This document shows positions 33,483 to 44,077 of a stretch of 64,000 bases of DNA, piece by piece. The translations under genes were made by a program, and so were the position numbers. Under the pieces are notes generated by a model. It saw only the letters and a program-made list of their open reading frames with translations, made no database searches and had not been told where the DNA came from. Numbering within the stretch: position 1 is the stretch's first letter; every line of letters starts with the position of its first letter. The DNA comes from Pseudomonas oryzihabitans (lineage in GTDB: Bacteria > Pseudomonadota > Gammaproteobacteria > Pseudomonadales > Pseudomonadaceae). The DNA lies in the NCBI RefSeq assembly GCF_024652905.1, contig NZ_CP102428.1, positions 1,686,501 to 1,750,500 of the forward strand, given 5' to 3'.

Positions 33483-34412
33483 TCAGGCGGGCACGATCTG
33501 CACCCACCAGGGCAGGCGCCGCTCCACCCGCACCGGCAGGCTGTCGGCCAGCGCGGCCAGGGCGCGATCGGTGTCAGCCAGGGGATAGCTGCCCACCACC
33601 CGCAGGTGCGCGACCGTGGCGGTACAGGTCAGCAGGCCCGGGCGATAGCGCCCCAGCTCCGCCACCAGGGCCGCCAGCGACCAGTCATCCACCACCAGCC
33701 GCCCCTGGCGCCAGAGCTGCCGCCCCGGATCGACGCGACCCAACGGCTGCACGGCGGTAGGCGTCAGCAGGGCCTGCCTACCTTCCGCCAGGGTCTCCGG
33801 CCTGGCCTGGCGTGGCAGCAGCTGCAGAGCACCGCTGTAGGCCGCGACCTCCAGACCGCGGTCACGCGCGCGGACCGCGCAGCAGCCCGCACCGAAGCGC
33901 ACCCGACCCGGCGTCGCCTCCAGCACCGTGGGCGTGGTTCCGCCGCGGCTTTCGAACAGCGCCTCGCCGCGCAACAGCCGCCAATGGTTCGCAGTCTCCT
34001 GCGCCAGCTGGCTGTCGGTGTTGAGCCAGACGCGTACCCCGGCCGCCAGATCGAAGGCGCGCATCTCGCCGACCGCCGTGCGCAAAGTGGCGCCCTGCCC
34101 CAGGCGCCAGTCGTCCGGCCGCGCCCAGCCCAGCGCCAGACCACCCAGGGCCAATCCCAGCACCTTGAGCGCCCGCCGTCGTCCCAGGGATTCGCGCCGC
34201 GTCAGGGCCATCCGCCCGGACGGAGGCAGACCGCTGAAGCGGGCGCTGATCTCCTCCACCCGCGCCCAGGCCACGGCGTGGCGACTATCCGCCTGTAACC
34301 AGCGCTCCCAGGCCCGCTCGGTGGCTGGATCCACCTCGTCGGCGGCGAGTTCGGCGAACCAGTTCGCCGCCTCTTCCAGAGGTCCGCCCTGGCTGGGTGT
34401 GAGAAGACTCAA
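33483..34412 (-). CDS. FecR-family anti-sigma/sensor protein
   Basis: A 309-residue inner-membrane regulator. The N-terminal DUF4880-type anti-sigma region reads EEAANWFAELAADEVDPATERAWERWL (in part), then a short hydrophobic segment (RALKVLGLALGGLALGW) near residue 85, then the periplasmic FecR domain and a C-terminal STN-like signalling part. The TTG at 34412 is preferred because it overlaps the sigma-factor stop (TTGA) with GGAA upstream; another TTG six codons earlier lacks a ribosome binding site. It links the receptor to the sigma factor. Confidence 0.88.
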   Translation of the reverse strand: MSLLTPSQGGPLEEAANWFAELAADEVDPATERAWERWLQADSRHAVAWARVEEISARFSGLPPSGRMALTRRESLGRRRALKVLGLALGGLALGWARPDDWRLGQGATLRTAVGEMRAFDLAAGVRVWLNTDSQLAQETANHWRLLRGEALFESRGGTTPTVLEATPGRVRFGAGCCAVRARDRGLEVAAYSGALQLLPRQARPETLAEGRQALLTPTAVQPLGRVDPGRQLWRQGRLVVDDWSLAALVAELGRYRPGLLTCTATVAHLRVVGSYPLADTDRALAALADSLPVRVERRLPWWVQIVPA

Positions 34413-34924
34413 GAAACCAGTTCCAGGCAATGCAGCATGGCCTGGGCCATGTACTTCTTGACCATCCGCTCCGACACGCCTAGACGCCCTGCGATGACGG
34501 CATAGGTGAGTCCTTCCAGCTGTGCCAGCAGAAAGGCCTGGCGCACCCGGCCAGGCAGGCGGTCGAGCAGCGCATCGAGTTCGGTGAGGGTTTCCAGGAT
34601 GAGCGTCTGGGCTTCCGGCGAAGGCTGTACGGCTTGCGGTCGCGCGGCGAGTGCTTCGAGATAGGCGCGCTCCAGGGCCTGGCGCCGCCAGTGGTTGGCC
34701 AGCAATCCCTGGGCGATGGTCGCGAGGAAGGCACGGGGTTCACGCAGCCGTTCCAGCTCTCCTTCCCGGGCCAACAGCCGGACGAAGGTGTCCTGGGCCA
34801 GGTCGGCCGCCTGCCCCAGGCAACCCAGCCGCCGCTGCAGCCGCTCGCGCAGCCAGCCGTGGTGGTCCAGGTAGAGGGTCCGGATATGTCCGTGCCGGTC
34901 GGACTCGAGCGTCTGCATCACCAT
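34409..34924 (-). CDS. ECF sigma factor, FecI type
   Basis: A 171-residue extracytoplasmic-function sigma factor. Region 2 shows DLAQDTFVRLLAREG near residue 42 and REPRAFLATIAQGLLANHWRR. Region 4 has the HTH ALIDRLPGRVRQAFLLAQLEG-like block followed by YAVIAGRLGVSERMVKKYM. It directs transcription of the downstream receptor after a FecR signal. Start codons at 34924 and 34918 are both possible. A 31-bp inverted repeat overlaps the start and a Fur-like site lies just upstream, so iron control is likely. Confidence 0.9.
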   Translation of the reverse strand: MVMQTLESDRHGHIRTLYLDHHGWLRERLQRRLGCLGQAADLAQDTFVRLLAREGELERLREPRAFLATIAQGLLANHWRRQALERAYLEALAARPQAVQPSPEAQTLILETLTELDALLDRLPGRVRQAFLLAQLEGLTYAVIAGRLGVSERMVKKYMAQAMLHCLELVS

Positions 34925-34952
34925 CCTCGGAAGCAGCTGACTTCCGAGGATG
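34922..34952. promoter_or_regulatory. Inverted repeat over the start of the FecI-type sigma gene
   Basis: Two 12-bp perfect arms (CATCCTCGGAAG / CTTCCGAGGATG) flank a 7-nt centre. In RNA it would sequester the GAGG ribosome binding site and the start codon; as DNA it could be an operator. Confidence 0.45.
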
Positions 34953-34970
34953 ATAATGCTTCTCGATCAC
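34952..34970. promoter_or_regulatory. Candidate Fur box upstream of the FecI-type sigma gene
   Basis: GATAATGCTTCTCGATCAC matches 12 of 19 positions of the classical Fur consensus, with a perfect GATAATG left arm. Position immediately upstream of an iron-signalling sigma gene supports it. Confidence 0.45.
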
Positions 34971-35016
34971 AAGATACAGGCCTGTTGCCCTTTCAAGGCG
35001 ACGGGATAGCGTCGCG

Positions 35017-35616
35017 CTAGAGCGAGATCGGCTTGCGCCCGGCAAAGGCGTGGGTCAGGGTGCCGCCGTCGACCAGATCCAGCTCGCCACCCAGGGGCAC
35101 GCCATGGGCGATCCGCGAGATGGTCAGGCCCTTGGGCGCCAGCAACTGGGCGATATAGTAGGCGGTCGCCTCGCCTTCCACCGTGGGATTGGTGGCGATG
35201 ATCATCTCCTGGAAGCCCCCTTCGCTGACACGCCGTTCGAGCTCGGGCACGCCGATGGCGTCCGGGCCCAGACCGTCGATGGGCGACAGGTGCCCCTTGA
35301 GCACGAAGTAGCGTCCGCGATAGCCGGTCTGCTCCACGGCGAAGACATCCATGGGGCCTTCCACCACGCAGAGCAGGCTGTCGTCGCGCCGAGTATCGGC
35401 GCAGAAGCCGCAGATCTCGTCTTCGCTCAGGGTGCGGCAGCGTTGGCAGTAGCCGACCCCTTCCATGGCGGCGTTGAGGGCACTGGCCAGGCGCAGGCCA
35501 CCCTGGCGTTCGCGTTCGAGCAGTTGCAGGGCCATGCGCTGGGCGGACTTCTGGCCAACACCGGGCAGGACCCGGAGCGCATCGATCAATTGGCGAATCA
35601 GGGGACTGAAGCTCAT
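35017..35616 (-). CDS. recR: Recombination protein RecR
   Basis: A 199-residue RecR, the usual length, which works with RecO/RecF to load RecA at gaps. It has the N-terminal helix-hairpin-helix ([18 protein letters not shown]), the four-Cys zinc finger [16 protein letters not shown] near residues 57-72 and the Toprim start [15 protein letters not shown] near 80. It is the third gene of dnaX-ybaB-recR, a widely conserved order. Confidence 0.97.
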   Translation of the reverse strand: MSFSPLIRQLIDALRVLPGVGQKSAQRMALQLLERERQGGLRLASALNAAMEGVGYCQRCRTLSEDEICGFCADTRRDDSLLCVVEGPMDVFAVEQTGYRGRYFVLKGHLSPIDGLGPDAIGVPELERRVSEGGFQEMIIATNPTVEGEATAYYIAQLLAPKGLTISRIAHGVPLGGELDLVDGGTLTHAFAGRKPISL

Positions 35617-35644
35617 GGACTACCGTACTGGAAGGCGGGAGAAA

Positions 35645-35665
35645 CGGGTGTCCGACGGACACCCG
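35645..35665. other. Perfect 21-bp palindrome between ybaB and recR
   Basis: CGGGTGTCCG-A-CGGACACCCG folds into a tight hairpin in the 62-bp gap between the ybaB stop and recR start. No T-run; likely an RNA-processing or stabilising element rather than a terminator. Confidence 0.45.
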
Positions 35666-35678
35666 CTATTGAAGCGTC

Positions 35679-36005
35679 TTAGAAAGGCATCTTGAAGCCG
35701 GGCGGCAGCTGCATCCCGGAGGTCATGCCGGACATCTTGTCCTGGCTGTTCTGCTCGATCTTGCGCACGGCGTCGTTTACCGCGGCGGCGATCAGGTCCT
35801 CGAGTATTTCCTTCTCTTCCTGCATCAGGCTGTCATCCAGGCTGACGCGCTTGACGTCGTGTCGGCCGGTCATGACGACGCTGACCAGGCCGGCGCCGGA
35901 TTGCCCGGTCACTTCGGCGTTCGCCAGCTCTTCCTGCATCTTCTGCATCTTTTCCTGCATCTGCTGGGCCTGCTTCATCAGGCCGGCCATGCCACCTTTC
36001 ATCAT
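35679..36005 (-). CDS. ybaB: YbaB/EbfC family nucleoid-associated protein
   Basis: A 108-residue small DNA-binding protein. The N-terminal Met/Gln/Lys-rich coiled coil ([18 protein letters not shown]) and the central strand-rich [24 protein letters not shown] (in part) are diagnostic, as is the Gly/Met/Pro-rich tail LPPGFKMPF. It lies between dnaX and recR with 33-bp and 62-bp gaps. Confidence 0.95.
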   Translation of the reverse strand: MMKGGMAGLMKQAQQMQEKMQKMQEELANAEVTGQSGAGLVSVVMTGRHDVKRVSLDDSLMQEEKEILEDLIAAAVNDAVRKIEQNSQDKMSGMTSGMQLPPGFKMPF

Positions 36006-36038
36006 GTCTGCTACCTCGAACTATGAATGGAAAACCGG

Positions 36039-38015
36039 TCAGGCTTGGGTGTCGACCGGCTCGATGGTACCCGCGCGCACCGTGGCGGCGAACTGTTGCA
36101 TCATCTGGCGGATGAGCGGGTCGTCCTGAATGGACTGCTCCGCCTGCCGCTGCCGCTCCGCCCGGCGCCGCGCAGCGGCCTGGGCGGGCGTCTCCTGCTC
36201 GGGGGTCTGGATGGTGACCTCGAGCGTGATGGGTCGTCCCTGCTGCTGATTCAGCGCATCGTTGAGCCGGCGCTGCTGGTTGGCGTTGAACAGGGCGCTC
36301 TGCGCCGGATCCAGGTGCAGGTGCCAACGATCGCCGTCCACCGCCACCAGGGTGCAGTTGGCCGCGATGCTGGCGGTCAACCCGCCCAGCTTGAGGTCGG
36401 GGAACAGCGCCTGCCAGTCGGCAGCGAGGCCCGTGGCCGGCTGCACCGCCGGCGTCGGCGCCGCAGCGATTTCGTCGTCAGCCGGATCGCCAAGGCTGTC
36501 GAGATAGTCGTCCAGCCCCACCTCGTAGTAATCCTCGGCCGGCGGCGGCTCTTCGTCACCGTCCAGATCGTCACCGGAGGTGTCCGCAGGCAATTCGGCG
36601 ATCACCGTGGCTTCAGGGGTAGCCTTGACCTGGGGGGTCGGCAGCGCCTGGGATGCGACCGGTGCACCGACTGCCTCGACCGGAGCCGAAGCCGCCTTGG
36701 TCGCCACGGGCGCAGGATCCTCCCAGGGGAGATCCACCAGCTCTTCTATTGGGGTGGTATTACTCACCATCGGCGTTGCCTGGACAGGCGCAGGGGGCGT
36801 CTCTTGCACTGGAGGGCGCGCAGGCGCAGCCGCTGCCGGAACCGCCGCGGCCACCGGACGGGGGTTGGAGTCAGCCGTGGCCGGGCTGGCTCCCGTCGTC
36901 TTTAGTGCCGGTCGCTCGGCAATCGCCGCACCGGCAGGCCGGAAGGCCAGCATGCGCAGCAGGACCATCTCGAAGCCGTGGCGTGGGTCGGGCGCCAGCG
37001 GCAGATCGCGCCGGCCCACCAGGCCCAGCTGGTAGTAGTACTGGACATCTTCCGCCGGCAGCGTCTGCGCCAGGGTCAGCACCTGCTCGCGATCGCCCTG
37101 GCCATTGTCCACCGCATCGGGCAGCACCTGGGCGATGGCCACGCGGTGCAGCACATTGAGCAGCTCGGCCAGCACCCCGCCCCAGTCGGGGCCCTGCTCG
37201 GCCAGATGACGGACCGCATCCAGCACGGCACGACCATCCCCTTCCAGCAGGGCCTGGAGCACGTCGTAGACCTGGCCATGATCGAGGGTACCGAGCATGG
37301 CGCGCACGTCGGCGGCGAGTACCTTGCCCTCGCCAAAGGCGATCGCCTGATCGGTCAGGCTCATGGCGTCGCGCATGGAGCCATCGGCCGCACGACCCAG
37401 CAGCCAGAGGGCATCGTCCTCGAAGGGAATGCTCTCCGCGGCGAGTACGTGCTGAAGATGGGCAACGACCCGCTCCGGCGGCATGTTCTTCAGCGAGAAC
37501 TGCAGGCAGCGCGAAAGGATGGTGACCGGCAGCTTCTGCGGATCGGTGGTGGCGAGCAGGAACTTGACGTGGGGCGGTGGCTCTTCCAGCGTCTTGAGCA
37601 GCGCATTGAAGCTGTGGGTAGAGAGCATGTGCACCTCGTCGATGAGGTACACCTTGTAGCGACCGCGGGACGGTGCGTACTGCACGTTCTCCAGCAGCTC
37701 ACGGGTGTCTTCCACCTTGGTGCGACTGGCGGCGTCCACCTCGATGAGATCGACGAAACGGCCTTCGTCGATCTCGCGGCACACCGAGCAGGTGCCACAG
37801 GGCGTCGAGCTGATGCCGGTCTCGCAATTCAGGCACTTGGCCAGGATCCGCGCGATAGTGGTCTTGCCCACCCCGCGGGTGCCGGTGAACAGATAGGCGT
37901 GGTGCAGCCGCTCGTTGTCCAGCGCATTGATCAGCGCCTTGAGCACATGGGTCTGGCCGACCATTTCGCGGAACGACCGCGGGCGCCATTTGCGCGCAAG
38001 AACCTGGTAACTCAT
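36039..38015 (-). CDS. dnaX: DNA polymerase III subunits gamma/tau DnaX
   Basis: A 658-residue clamp-loader subunit of full tau length. Walker A GTRGVGKTTIARIL is at about residues 45-58, the zinc module CETGISSTPCGTCSVC follows, the sensor/DExx region reads YLIDEVHMLS, and the arginine finger/sensor block LSRCLQF follows. A Pro/Ala-rich linker runs from about 370 to 520, then the tau-specific C-terminal domain. No A/T slippery heptamer for a gamma frameshift was seen. First gene of dnaX-ybaB-recR. Confidence 0.97.
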   Translation of the reverse strand: MSYQVLARKWRPRSFREMVGQTHVLKALINALDNERLHHAYLFTGTRGVGKTTIARILAKCLNCETGISSTPCGTCSVCREIDEGRFVDLIEVDAASRTKVEDTRELLENVQYAPSRGRYKVYLIDEVHMLSTHSFNALLKTLEEPPPHVKFLLATTDPQKLPVTILSRCLQFSLKNMPPERVVAHLQHVLAAESIPFEDDALWLLGRAADGSMRDAMSLTDQAIAFGEGKVLAADVRAMLGTLDHGQVYDVLQALLEGDGRAVLDAVRHLAEQGPDWGGVLAELLNVLHRVAIAQVLPDAVDNGQGDREQVLTLAQTLPAEDVQYYYQLGLVGRRDLPLAPDPRHGFEMVLLRMLAFRPAGAAIAERPALKTTGASPATADSNPRPVAAAVPAAAAPARPPVQETPPAPVQATPMVSNTTPIEELVDLPWEDPAPVATKAASAPVEAVGAPVASQALPTPQVKATPEATVIAELPADTSGDDLDGDEEPPPAEDYYEVGLDDYLDSLGDPADDEIAAAPTPAVQPATGLAADWQALFPDLKLGGLTASIAANCTLVAVDGDRWHLHLDPAQSALFNANQQRRLNDALNQQQGRPITLEVTIQTPEQETPAQAAARRRAERQRQAEQSIQDDPLIRQMMQQFAATVRAGTIEPVDTQA

Positions 38016-38193
38016 CGAGACCTGATCAGGAGAAGACGTGAGGGGAGCACATGCTAACGAAGAGGGGCCACGAATGCATCCCGCGGCGTGGCATCGGAGG
38101 GATGCCGTGCGGGCTGCGGCTACCTCCCTAGATGAAGGCGGCCAAGCGGCTTTTCAAGCGATCAGGAGGGAAAGCGCCAGCGAAAAAGCCGTT

Positions 38194-38475
38194 TCAGGCA
38201 CGCAGGCAGTGGTCTTCGCCATCGGCCAGGACCACGCTGGAGACGTAGGCTGCCAGGGCATCCAGCTGGCCACGCAGTCGGGTCACGGTGGCGTTCATCT
38301 TGAAGGGATTGCTTGCCTCCTCGTTGGTCAGGTCGATCCTGATCAGCAGCAGGGGCTCATTGGGATGGTAGATGTGGGCGATCAACGTCGCCGCGGTATC
38401 GCGTCGGCAATCGATGCGATAGGGATGGAGACCATTGCTGAGGGCGCGTCCTGCGCTTTCGAGTCCGTTCTTCAC
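38194..38475 (-). CDS. Small conserved-looking hypothetical protein
   Basis: A 93-residue protein of unknown function. The GTG at 38475 is chosen because AAGGA lies 6 nt upstream; the frame is open further but without a better site. It has a mixed alpha/beta pattern (YRIDCRRDTAATLIAHIYHP, then LLLIRIDLTNEE) and a Cys near the C-terminus. No signal peptide or membrane segment. It stands alone between dnaX and the SRP RNA. Codon use matches the chromosome, which supports a real gene. Confidence 0.55.
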   Translation of the reverse strand: MKNGLESAGRALSNGLHPYRIDCRRDTAATLIAHIYHPNEPLLLIRIDLTNEEASNPFKMNATVTRLRGQLDALAAYVSSVVLADGEDHCLRA

Positions 38476-38646
38476 GATGAATCCTTGGACATTTGTCCAG
38501 TAATGATGAGACGGCGCGCATGATGGCATAGAGCCATGAACCAAAACAGTGCATTTCGTCACGAAAGCCCTGTGGAGCGGTTAACCAGGCAGTGCGAGCA
38601 GAAGGAGGGAAGAAGGCAGGGAGAAAAAGCGGAGGGCAGAAATGGA

Positions 38647-38756
38647 GGTGGCCCCGCCAGCCACACCCCGGCACACGACATCACCGCTGCGGCTGCTCCC
38701 TTCCGGGCCTGACCGGGTTCACGGTTGATCGTTGCGGGGGGACCGACAGAGCCACC
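38647..38756 (-). ncRNA. ffs: 4.5S signal recognition particle RNA
   Basis: About 110 nt whose ends pair (GGTGGCTC... with ...GGCCACC). The conserved apical domain is intact: GGTCAGGCCCGGAAGGGAGC, the Ffh-binding symmetric and asymmetric loops with the GGAA tetraloop region, followed by AGCCGCAG. It scaffolds the SRP for co-translational membrane targeting. Exact termini are approximate. Confidence 0.93.
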
Positions 38757-38836
38757 ATAACGCCTCACCCTGAGGTGAGGTGCATCATTCTACGCGGTTG
38801 GGGCGAAGTTGCAAGCCATACAAGGACTTAGGTTCG

Positions 38837-40603
38837 CTAGGGTGCTGCCTGCAGGTCCCAGAGCGCGGCGAAACTGCCCTCCCCCTCGCGCAGCCGCTGC
38901 GGCGGGCCGTCCTCGACGATGACGCCCTGCTCCAGCACCAGGATGCGGTCGAAGCCGGTCAGGGTGGATAGCCGATGGGCCACCGCCACCACGGTGCGGC
39001 CCTCCATCAATTCCAACAGTGCCCGCTGGATGACCGTCTCGGAATGGCTGTCCAGCGCCGAGGTGGCTTCGTCGAGGATGAGGATGGGCGCATCCTTGAG
39101 AAAGGCCCGGGCGATACCCAGACGCTGGCGCTGACCACCGGAAAGCAGCACGCCGCGCTCGCCAACCGGGGTGTCGTAGCCCAAAGGCAACTCGCGGATG
39201 AAGTCGTCGCAATAGGCGTGGCGGGCCGCCGCCTCTACCTCGACGTCGCTGGCTTCCGGACGGCCATAGCGGATGTTCTCGCGAATGCTGCGATTGAACA
39301 GCGCGGTCTCCTGGGGCACCACGGCGATGCGCTGGCGCAGGCTGTCCTGACTGACCGTGCGGATGTCCTCGCCATCGATGCAGATCCGTCCCCGCTGGAC
39401 ATCGTCGAGGCGCTGCAACAGCCCGATCAGGGTCGACTTGCCGGCACCCGACGGCCCCACCAGCCCGATCTTCTGGCCGGCCGGCACCTCCAGATCGAAA
39501 CCCTGGAACACCTGCCGCCCATAGGGATAGCGATAGTTCACGCCCGTAAAGCTCAGGGCGCCGCGCGCCTGGGTCAGGGGCCGCTCGACATCACTCTGGC
39601 CGTGGGGCTGGATAAGGATGCGCAGCGTTTCGCCGATGGCGCCCAGTTGCTGAGTGGTGTCCACCAGCGCCAGGGCCAGGTCACGGGAGCCGTGCAGGAT
39701 GCGAAAGGTCAGGGCACTGACCATGACCACGTCGCCGGCGGTGATGCTGCCGCGGCTCCACAGTGCGATGGCCCAGGCCAGCATACCGCCGGCCATCAGC
39801 GACAGGCAGGTGTCATGGAGTACCCGGGCCTGTTCCAGATGCATCCAGCTGCTGCGCTGGGCACGCGCCTCGACGCCGATGGCCTGGGCCAGTCGCTGCA
39901 CCTCGCGCTCCCGGGCGGAAAAGGCCTTGATGGTCCAGACGTTCTGCACCAGGTCCACCAGCTCGCCGCCGACATGGGCCGACTGGGCGGCGAAGCGCTG
40001 GTGCCGCGCCCGCCCGCGAATGCCGAAGGCGGTGATCACTAAGGCCACGATCAGCACGAAGGCCACCAGCGCTCCGGCCATGCGCAGGTCCACGGTGCAG
40101 AGCACCACCACCGCGCCGATGAAGTCGACACAGGGCGGCATGATCTTCCAGGCCAGGCCGCCGTAGATGGCCCCCGCGGCCGCTCCGGTGGCGGAGATGC
40201 GATTGCCCAGGGCCCCGGCGAAATGCTGGGAGAAGTAGTGCATCGGATGGCCCGTGAGATAGCGGAACAGATCGACGCGCAGATCGGCGCAGCTGGCCAC
40301 CACCGTACGGCAACCCAGCCAGCCACCGCTGCGCCAGAACAGGTTCTCCAGCACGATCAGCGAGATGAACAGCCAGAAGGGTCCCCACACCGCCGCCCGG
40401 CGAGCCGGATCGGCCATGGCATCGACCAGCAGCTTCATGCCGTATTGCACCGCCACCGCGCAGGTCGCCGCGCCGACCACCAGCAACAGCAGGCCGCCGA
40501 AGTGCCAGGGTCGCAGGCGGACATAGCGCCAGAGAAAGCCGCCGACCCGCTCCGGCAGGGGCCATTCGGCGCGCCGCTGCTCGCGGCGCCTGGCTGCGCT
40601 CAT
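38837..40603 (-). CDS. ABC exporter, fused membrane and ATP-binding domains
   Basis: A 588-residue half-transporter of the MsbA/lipid-exporter type. Residues about 25-310 hold six membrane segments. The ATPase domain has Walker A GPSGAGKSTLIGLL near 378, the signature LLSGGQRQRLGIARAFL near 482 and Walker [13 protein letters not shown]. It is the last gene of a four-gene overlapping operon with a glycosyltransferase, UDP-galactopyranose mutase and a glycosidase-like protein; its start overlaps the previous stop (ATGA). It probably exports or flips a glycan or glycolipid. Substrate not known. Confidence 0.88.
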   Translation of the reverse strand: MSAARRREQRRAEWPLPERVGGFLWRYVRLRPWHFGGLLLLVVGAATCAVAVQYGMKLLVDAMADPARRAAVWGPFWLFISLIVLENLFWRSGGWLGCRTVVASCADLRVDLFRYLTGHPMHYFSQHFAGALGNRISATGAAAGAIYGGLAWKIMPPCVDFIGAVVVLCTVDLRMAGALVAFVLIVALVITAFGIRGRARHQRFAAQSAHVGGELVDLVQNVWTIKAFSAREREVQRLAQAIGVEARAQRSSWMHLEQARVLHDTCLSLMAGGMLAWAIALWSRGSITAGDVVMVSALTFRILHGSRDLALALVDTTQQLGAIGETLRILIQPHGQSDVERPLTQARGALSFTGVNYRYPYGRQVFQGFDLEVPAGQKIGLVGPSGAGKSTLIGLLQRLDDVQRGRICIDGEDIRTVSQDSLRQRIAVVPQETALFNRSIRENIRYGRPEASDVEVEAAARHAYCDDFIRELPLGYDTPVGERGVLLSGGQRQRLGIARAFLKDAPILILDEATSALDSHSETVIQRALLELMEGRTVVAVAHRLSTLTGFDRILVLEQGVIVEDGPPQRLREGEGSFAALWDLQAAP

Positions 40604-41729
40604 CGCCCCTCTCCGCCTGCCAGTATCTGGCGTTGGCGCTGCAGGACCTCGGCCAGGGGCTCGTGCAGCGCCCGGCGCCCTGCCCCGTCGGCCATGCCGA
40701 ACAGCCCGGTGGGACAGAGGCGATCATCGTCCCAGCCGGGATAGTCGAGCACCGGATACAGGCAGATGCCCTGCACCGGCACGCCCTGGCGCAGCGCCCG
40801 CCCGACCTGATCGGCGACGTGTTCCAGCCAGGCGGCCCGCGCCGGACCTTCGGCCCCCGTCTCGGCGATCAGCAATGGCCGGCCATAGCGCTGGTGGACT
40901 TCGGCCAGCATCCCCTGCAGGGGTCGATAGGCCGGATCGTCCGCCGCCAGGGTACCGCCGTCCAGATACCACTGGTTGTCGGAGTAGTAGTTCAGACCCA
41001 GGATGTCCAGGTAATCGGGGCGACCGCCCAGGCCGGGCCACTGACGCCCGCAGAGCAGGTCCCAGGCCTCGAACTGGGCCTGGCGATAGGCCTCCGCGGC
41101 CTGGCGCTGCTCGGGGCGGCGCGCGGCGACATGGATGAGCGGATCGATGGCAAGGAACCGCGCCTCGGGCAACTCGTCACGAATCGCCTCGATAGCGGCG
41201 ATGCTGGCGCGCACCAGTTGATGCTTGAGCTCCTGACCGCGGCCTTGGGCGGTGGGATTGAACAGACCCTGATCGCCGCCGGCCCAGGCCCAGTAGGAGA
41301 TCTCGTTGATCGGCGCCAGGCAGGGATGGGTCTCGCCCTCCTCGCGCAACAGCCGGGCGAAGGCGGCGGCATAGCGGGCGAAGGCATCGACGAAGGCCGG
41401 TCGCCAGATATCCAGGTGATCGGGCCAGCCATAGTGACAGAGGTCCCAGATGACCTGGACGTTAGCCGCCCGCGCGGCACGCACCTGCGGCAGGACACTC
41501 GACCAGTCATAGCGCTCGGCCAGGGCCTCCACGCGGTGCCAGCGAACGCCGTCGCGCACGGTGCGCAGGCGCTGGGCGGCCACCGCGCGATAGTCTTCCG
41601 CGGCCCAGCGATCATGGCCAGTGCTGGCGAGCAGATCCAGGCGTCGGCCATCGGCGCGTCTATGGCTGGAGCATTCGAAGCCGGCCATGAAGAAACTCTG
41701 GAAGGGCGAGCGCTCGGCCATCACGTCTT

Positions 41730-41733
<4 letters not shown>
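40600..41733 (-). CDS. Glycoside hydrolase family 1-like (beta-glycosidase-like) protein
   Basis: A 377-residue TIM-barrel protein, shorter than typical GH1 enzymes (about 450). The acid/base motif appears as APINEISYWAW near residue 145 and the nucleophile as LLIAETGAEG near residue 290, with YSDNQWYLDGG between. There is no signal peptide, so it should act in the cytoplasm. Its genes overlap glf (ATGA) and the ABC exporter. It may trim or transfer a glycosyl unit during glycan assembly instead of degrading food sugar. Confidence 0.75.
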
Positions 41734-42898
<1,165 letters not shown>

Positions 42899-42908
<10 letters not shown>

Positions 42909-44077
42909 TGGATCTTCTCCCGCATCAGGTTACAGGTGCTGTCCCAGGACATCCCGGTCAGCAGGGCATCGGCGCGCGCCAGAAAGGCTTCGCGCTGGTC
43001 TTGACTGGCCAGGGCCGCCTCGCAGGCGGCGACAAAGGCCTCGGCGCCTTCGGCGATCCAGACCACACCGCTGTCGCCGTAGGTGCGCACCACATCGGTG
43101 ATGGGGGTCGACACCACCGGACAGCCTCCGGCCAGGTATTCGGGCGTCTTGGTCGGGCTGATGAAGCGCGTCGCCTCGTTCAGCGCGAAGGGCATCAGGG
43201 CCACGTCCCAGCCAGCCAGATAAGCCGGCAACTCGTCATAGGTCTTGCCGCCCAGGTAATGCAGATTGGGCAGCTGCGGCAGGCTGGTCGGATCGATCTT
43301 GACCACCGGGCCCAGGATCACCCACTGCCACTGGGGACGCAGCTGCGCTACCGCGGCCAGCAGGTCGAGATCCAGACGCTCGTCGATCACGCCATAGAAG
43401 CCCAGCCGCGGTCGCGCCAGACCGGCCTGGTCTGCAGGCTCCGACAGGGCCGCGCGAGCCTGACCGAAGTGCGCCACGTCCACGCTGCTGGGAAAGGGAA
43501 AGACCCGCGGATGGCGGTCACGCTTGGCCTCGTAGAGGCTGTAGCCCCCGGTAAACACCAGATCGGCGCGCTGCAGCAATTCCCGCTCCCGCTGCAGCAG
43601 GGTCGGGGGCGCGCCGCGAAAGGCCGAGAGTTCATCCATGCAGTCATAGACCAGGGTCTGCGCCGGGATCTCGCCGGCATAGTCCAGCGCCATGGGCGTG
43701 AAATACCAGGCCACTGCCACCGGTTGCCGCAACTCCTGCAGATAGGTTTGCAGCAGTTCCTGCTGGGCGCAGGCTCGGGCTTCCGCGGAGAGGCCGCGAG
43801 GCAGATGCGGCACCAATACCCGCACCCCGTTCTCTTCCACCCGCACCTCAAGGTGCGACCGGCCATCCGTGGCATCCAAGGGCTCTTCGCAATAGAGCAC
43901 GTTGTAGTGCTCGGCGAAGCGCACCATCTCGTGCTGCGGACGCTGGTAGACGAAGCTCCAGCGCAGATGGGCCAGGCATAGCAGCAGGGGCCTGGCAGGA
44001 TCCAGGGGGCGCTCCGCAACGCGCGCGGGCTGTTTGGTCTTGCCGATCGTTTCGGTATGGGGGCCGGCCCAACTCAT
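42899..44077 (-). CDS. Glycosyltransferase (GT4-like)
   Basis: A 392-residue GT-B fold glycosyltransferase. The start at 44077 has AGGAG six nt upstream; the longer frame has none. Visible blocks are FVYQRPQHEMVRFAE near residue 41, VYDCMDELSAFRGAP, FTGGYSLYEAK, RLGFYGVIDERLD and SPTKTPEYLAGGCPVVSTPI, the donor-site E-x7-type loop. It is the first gene of the glf operon. A galactofuranosyl donor is inferred from the mutase partner; acceptor unknown. Confidence 0.85.

Noticed and set aside
36039-38015. Programmed frameshift site in dnaX to make gamma
   Set aside because: No A/AAA/AAG-type slippery heptamer with downstream stem was seen in the linker region.
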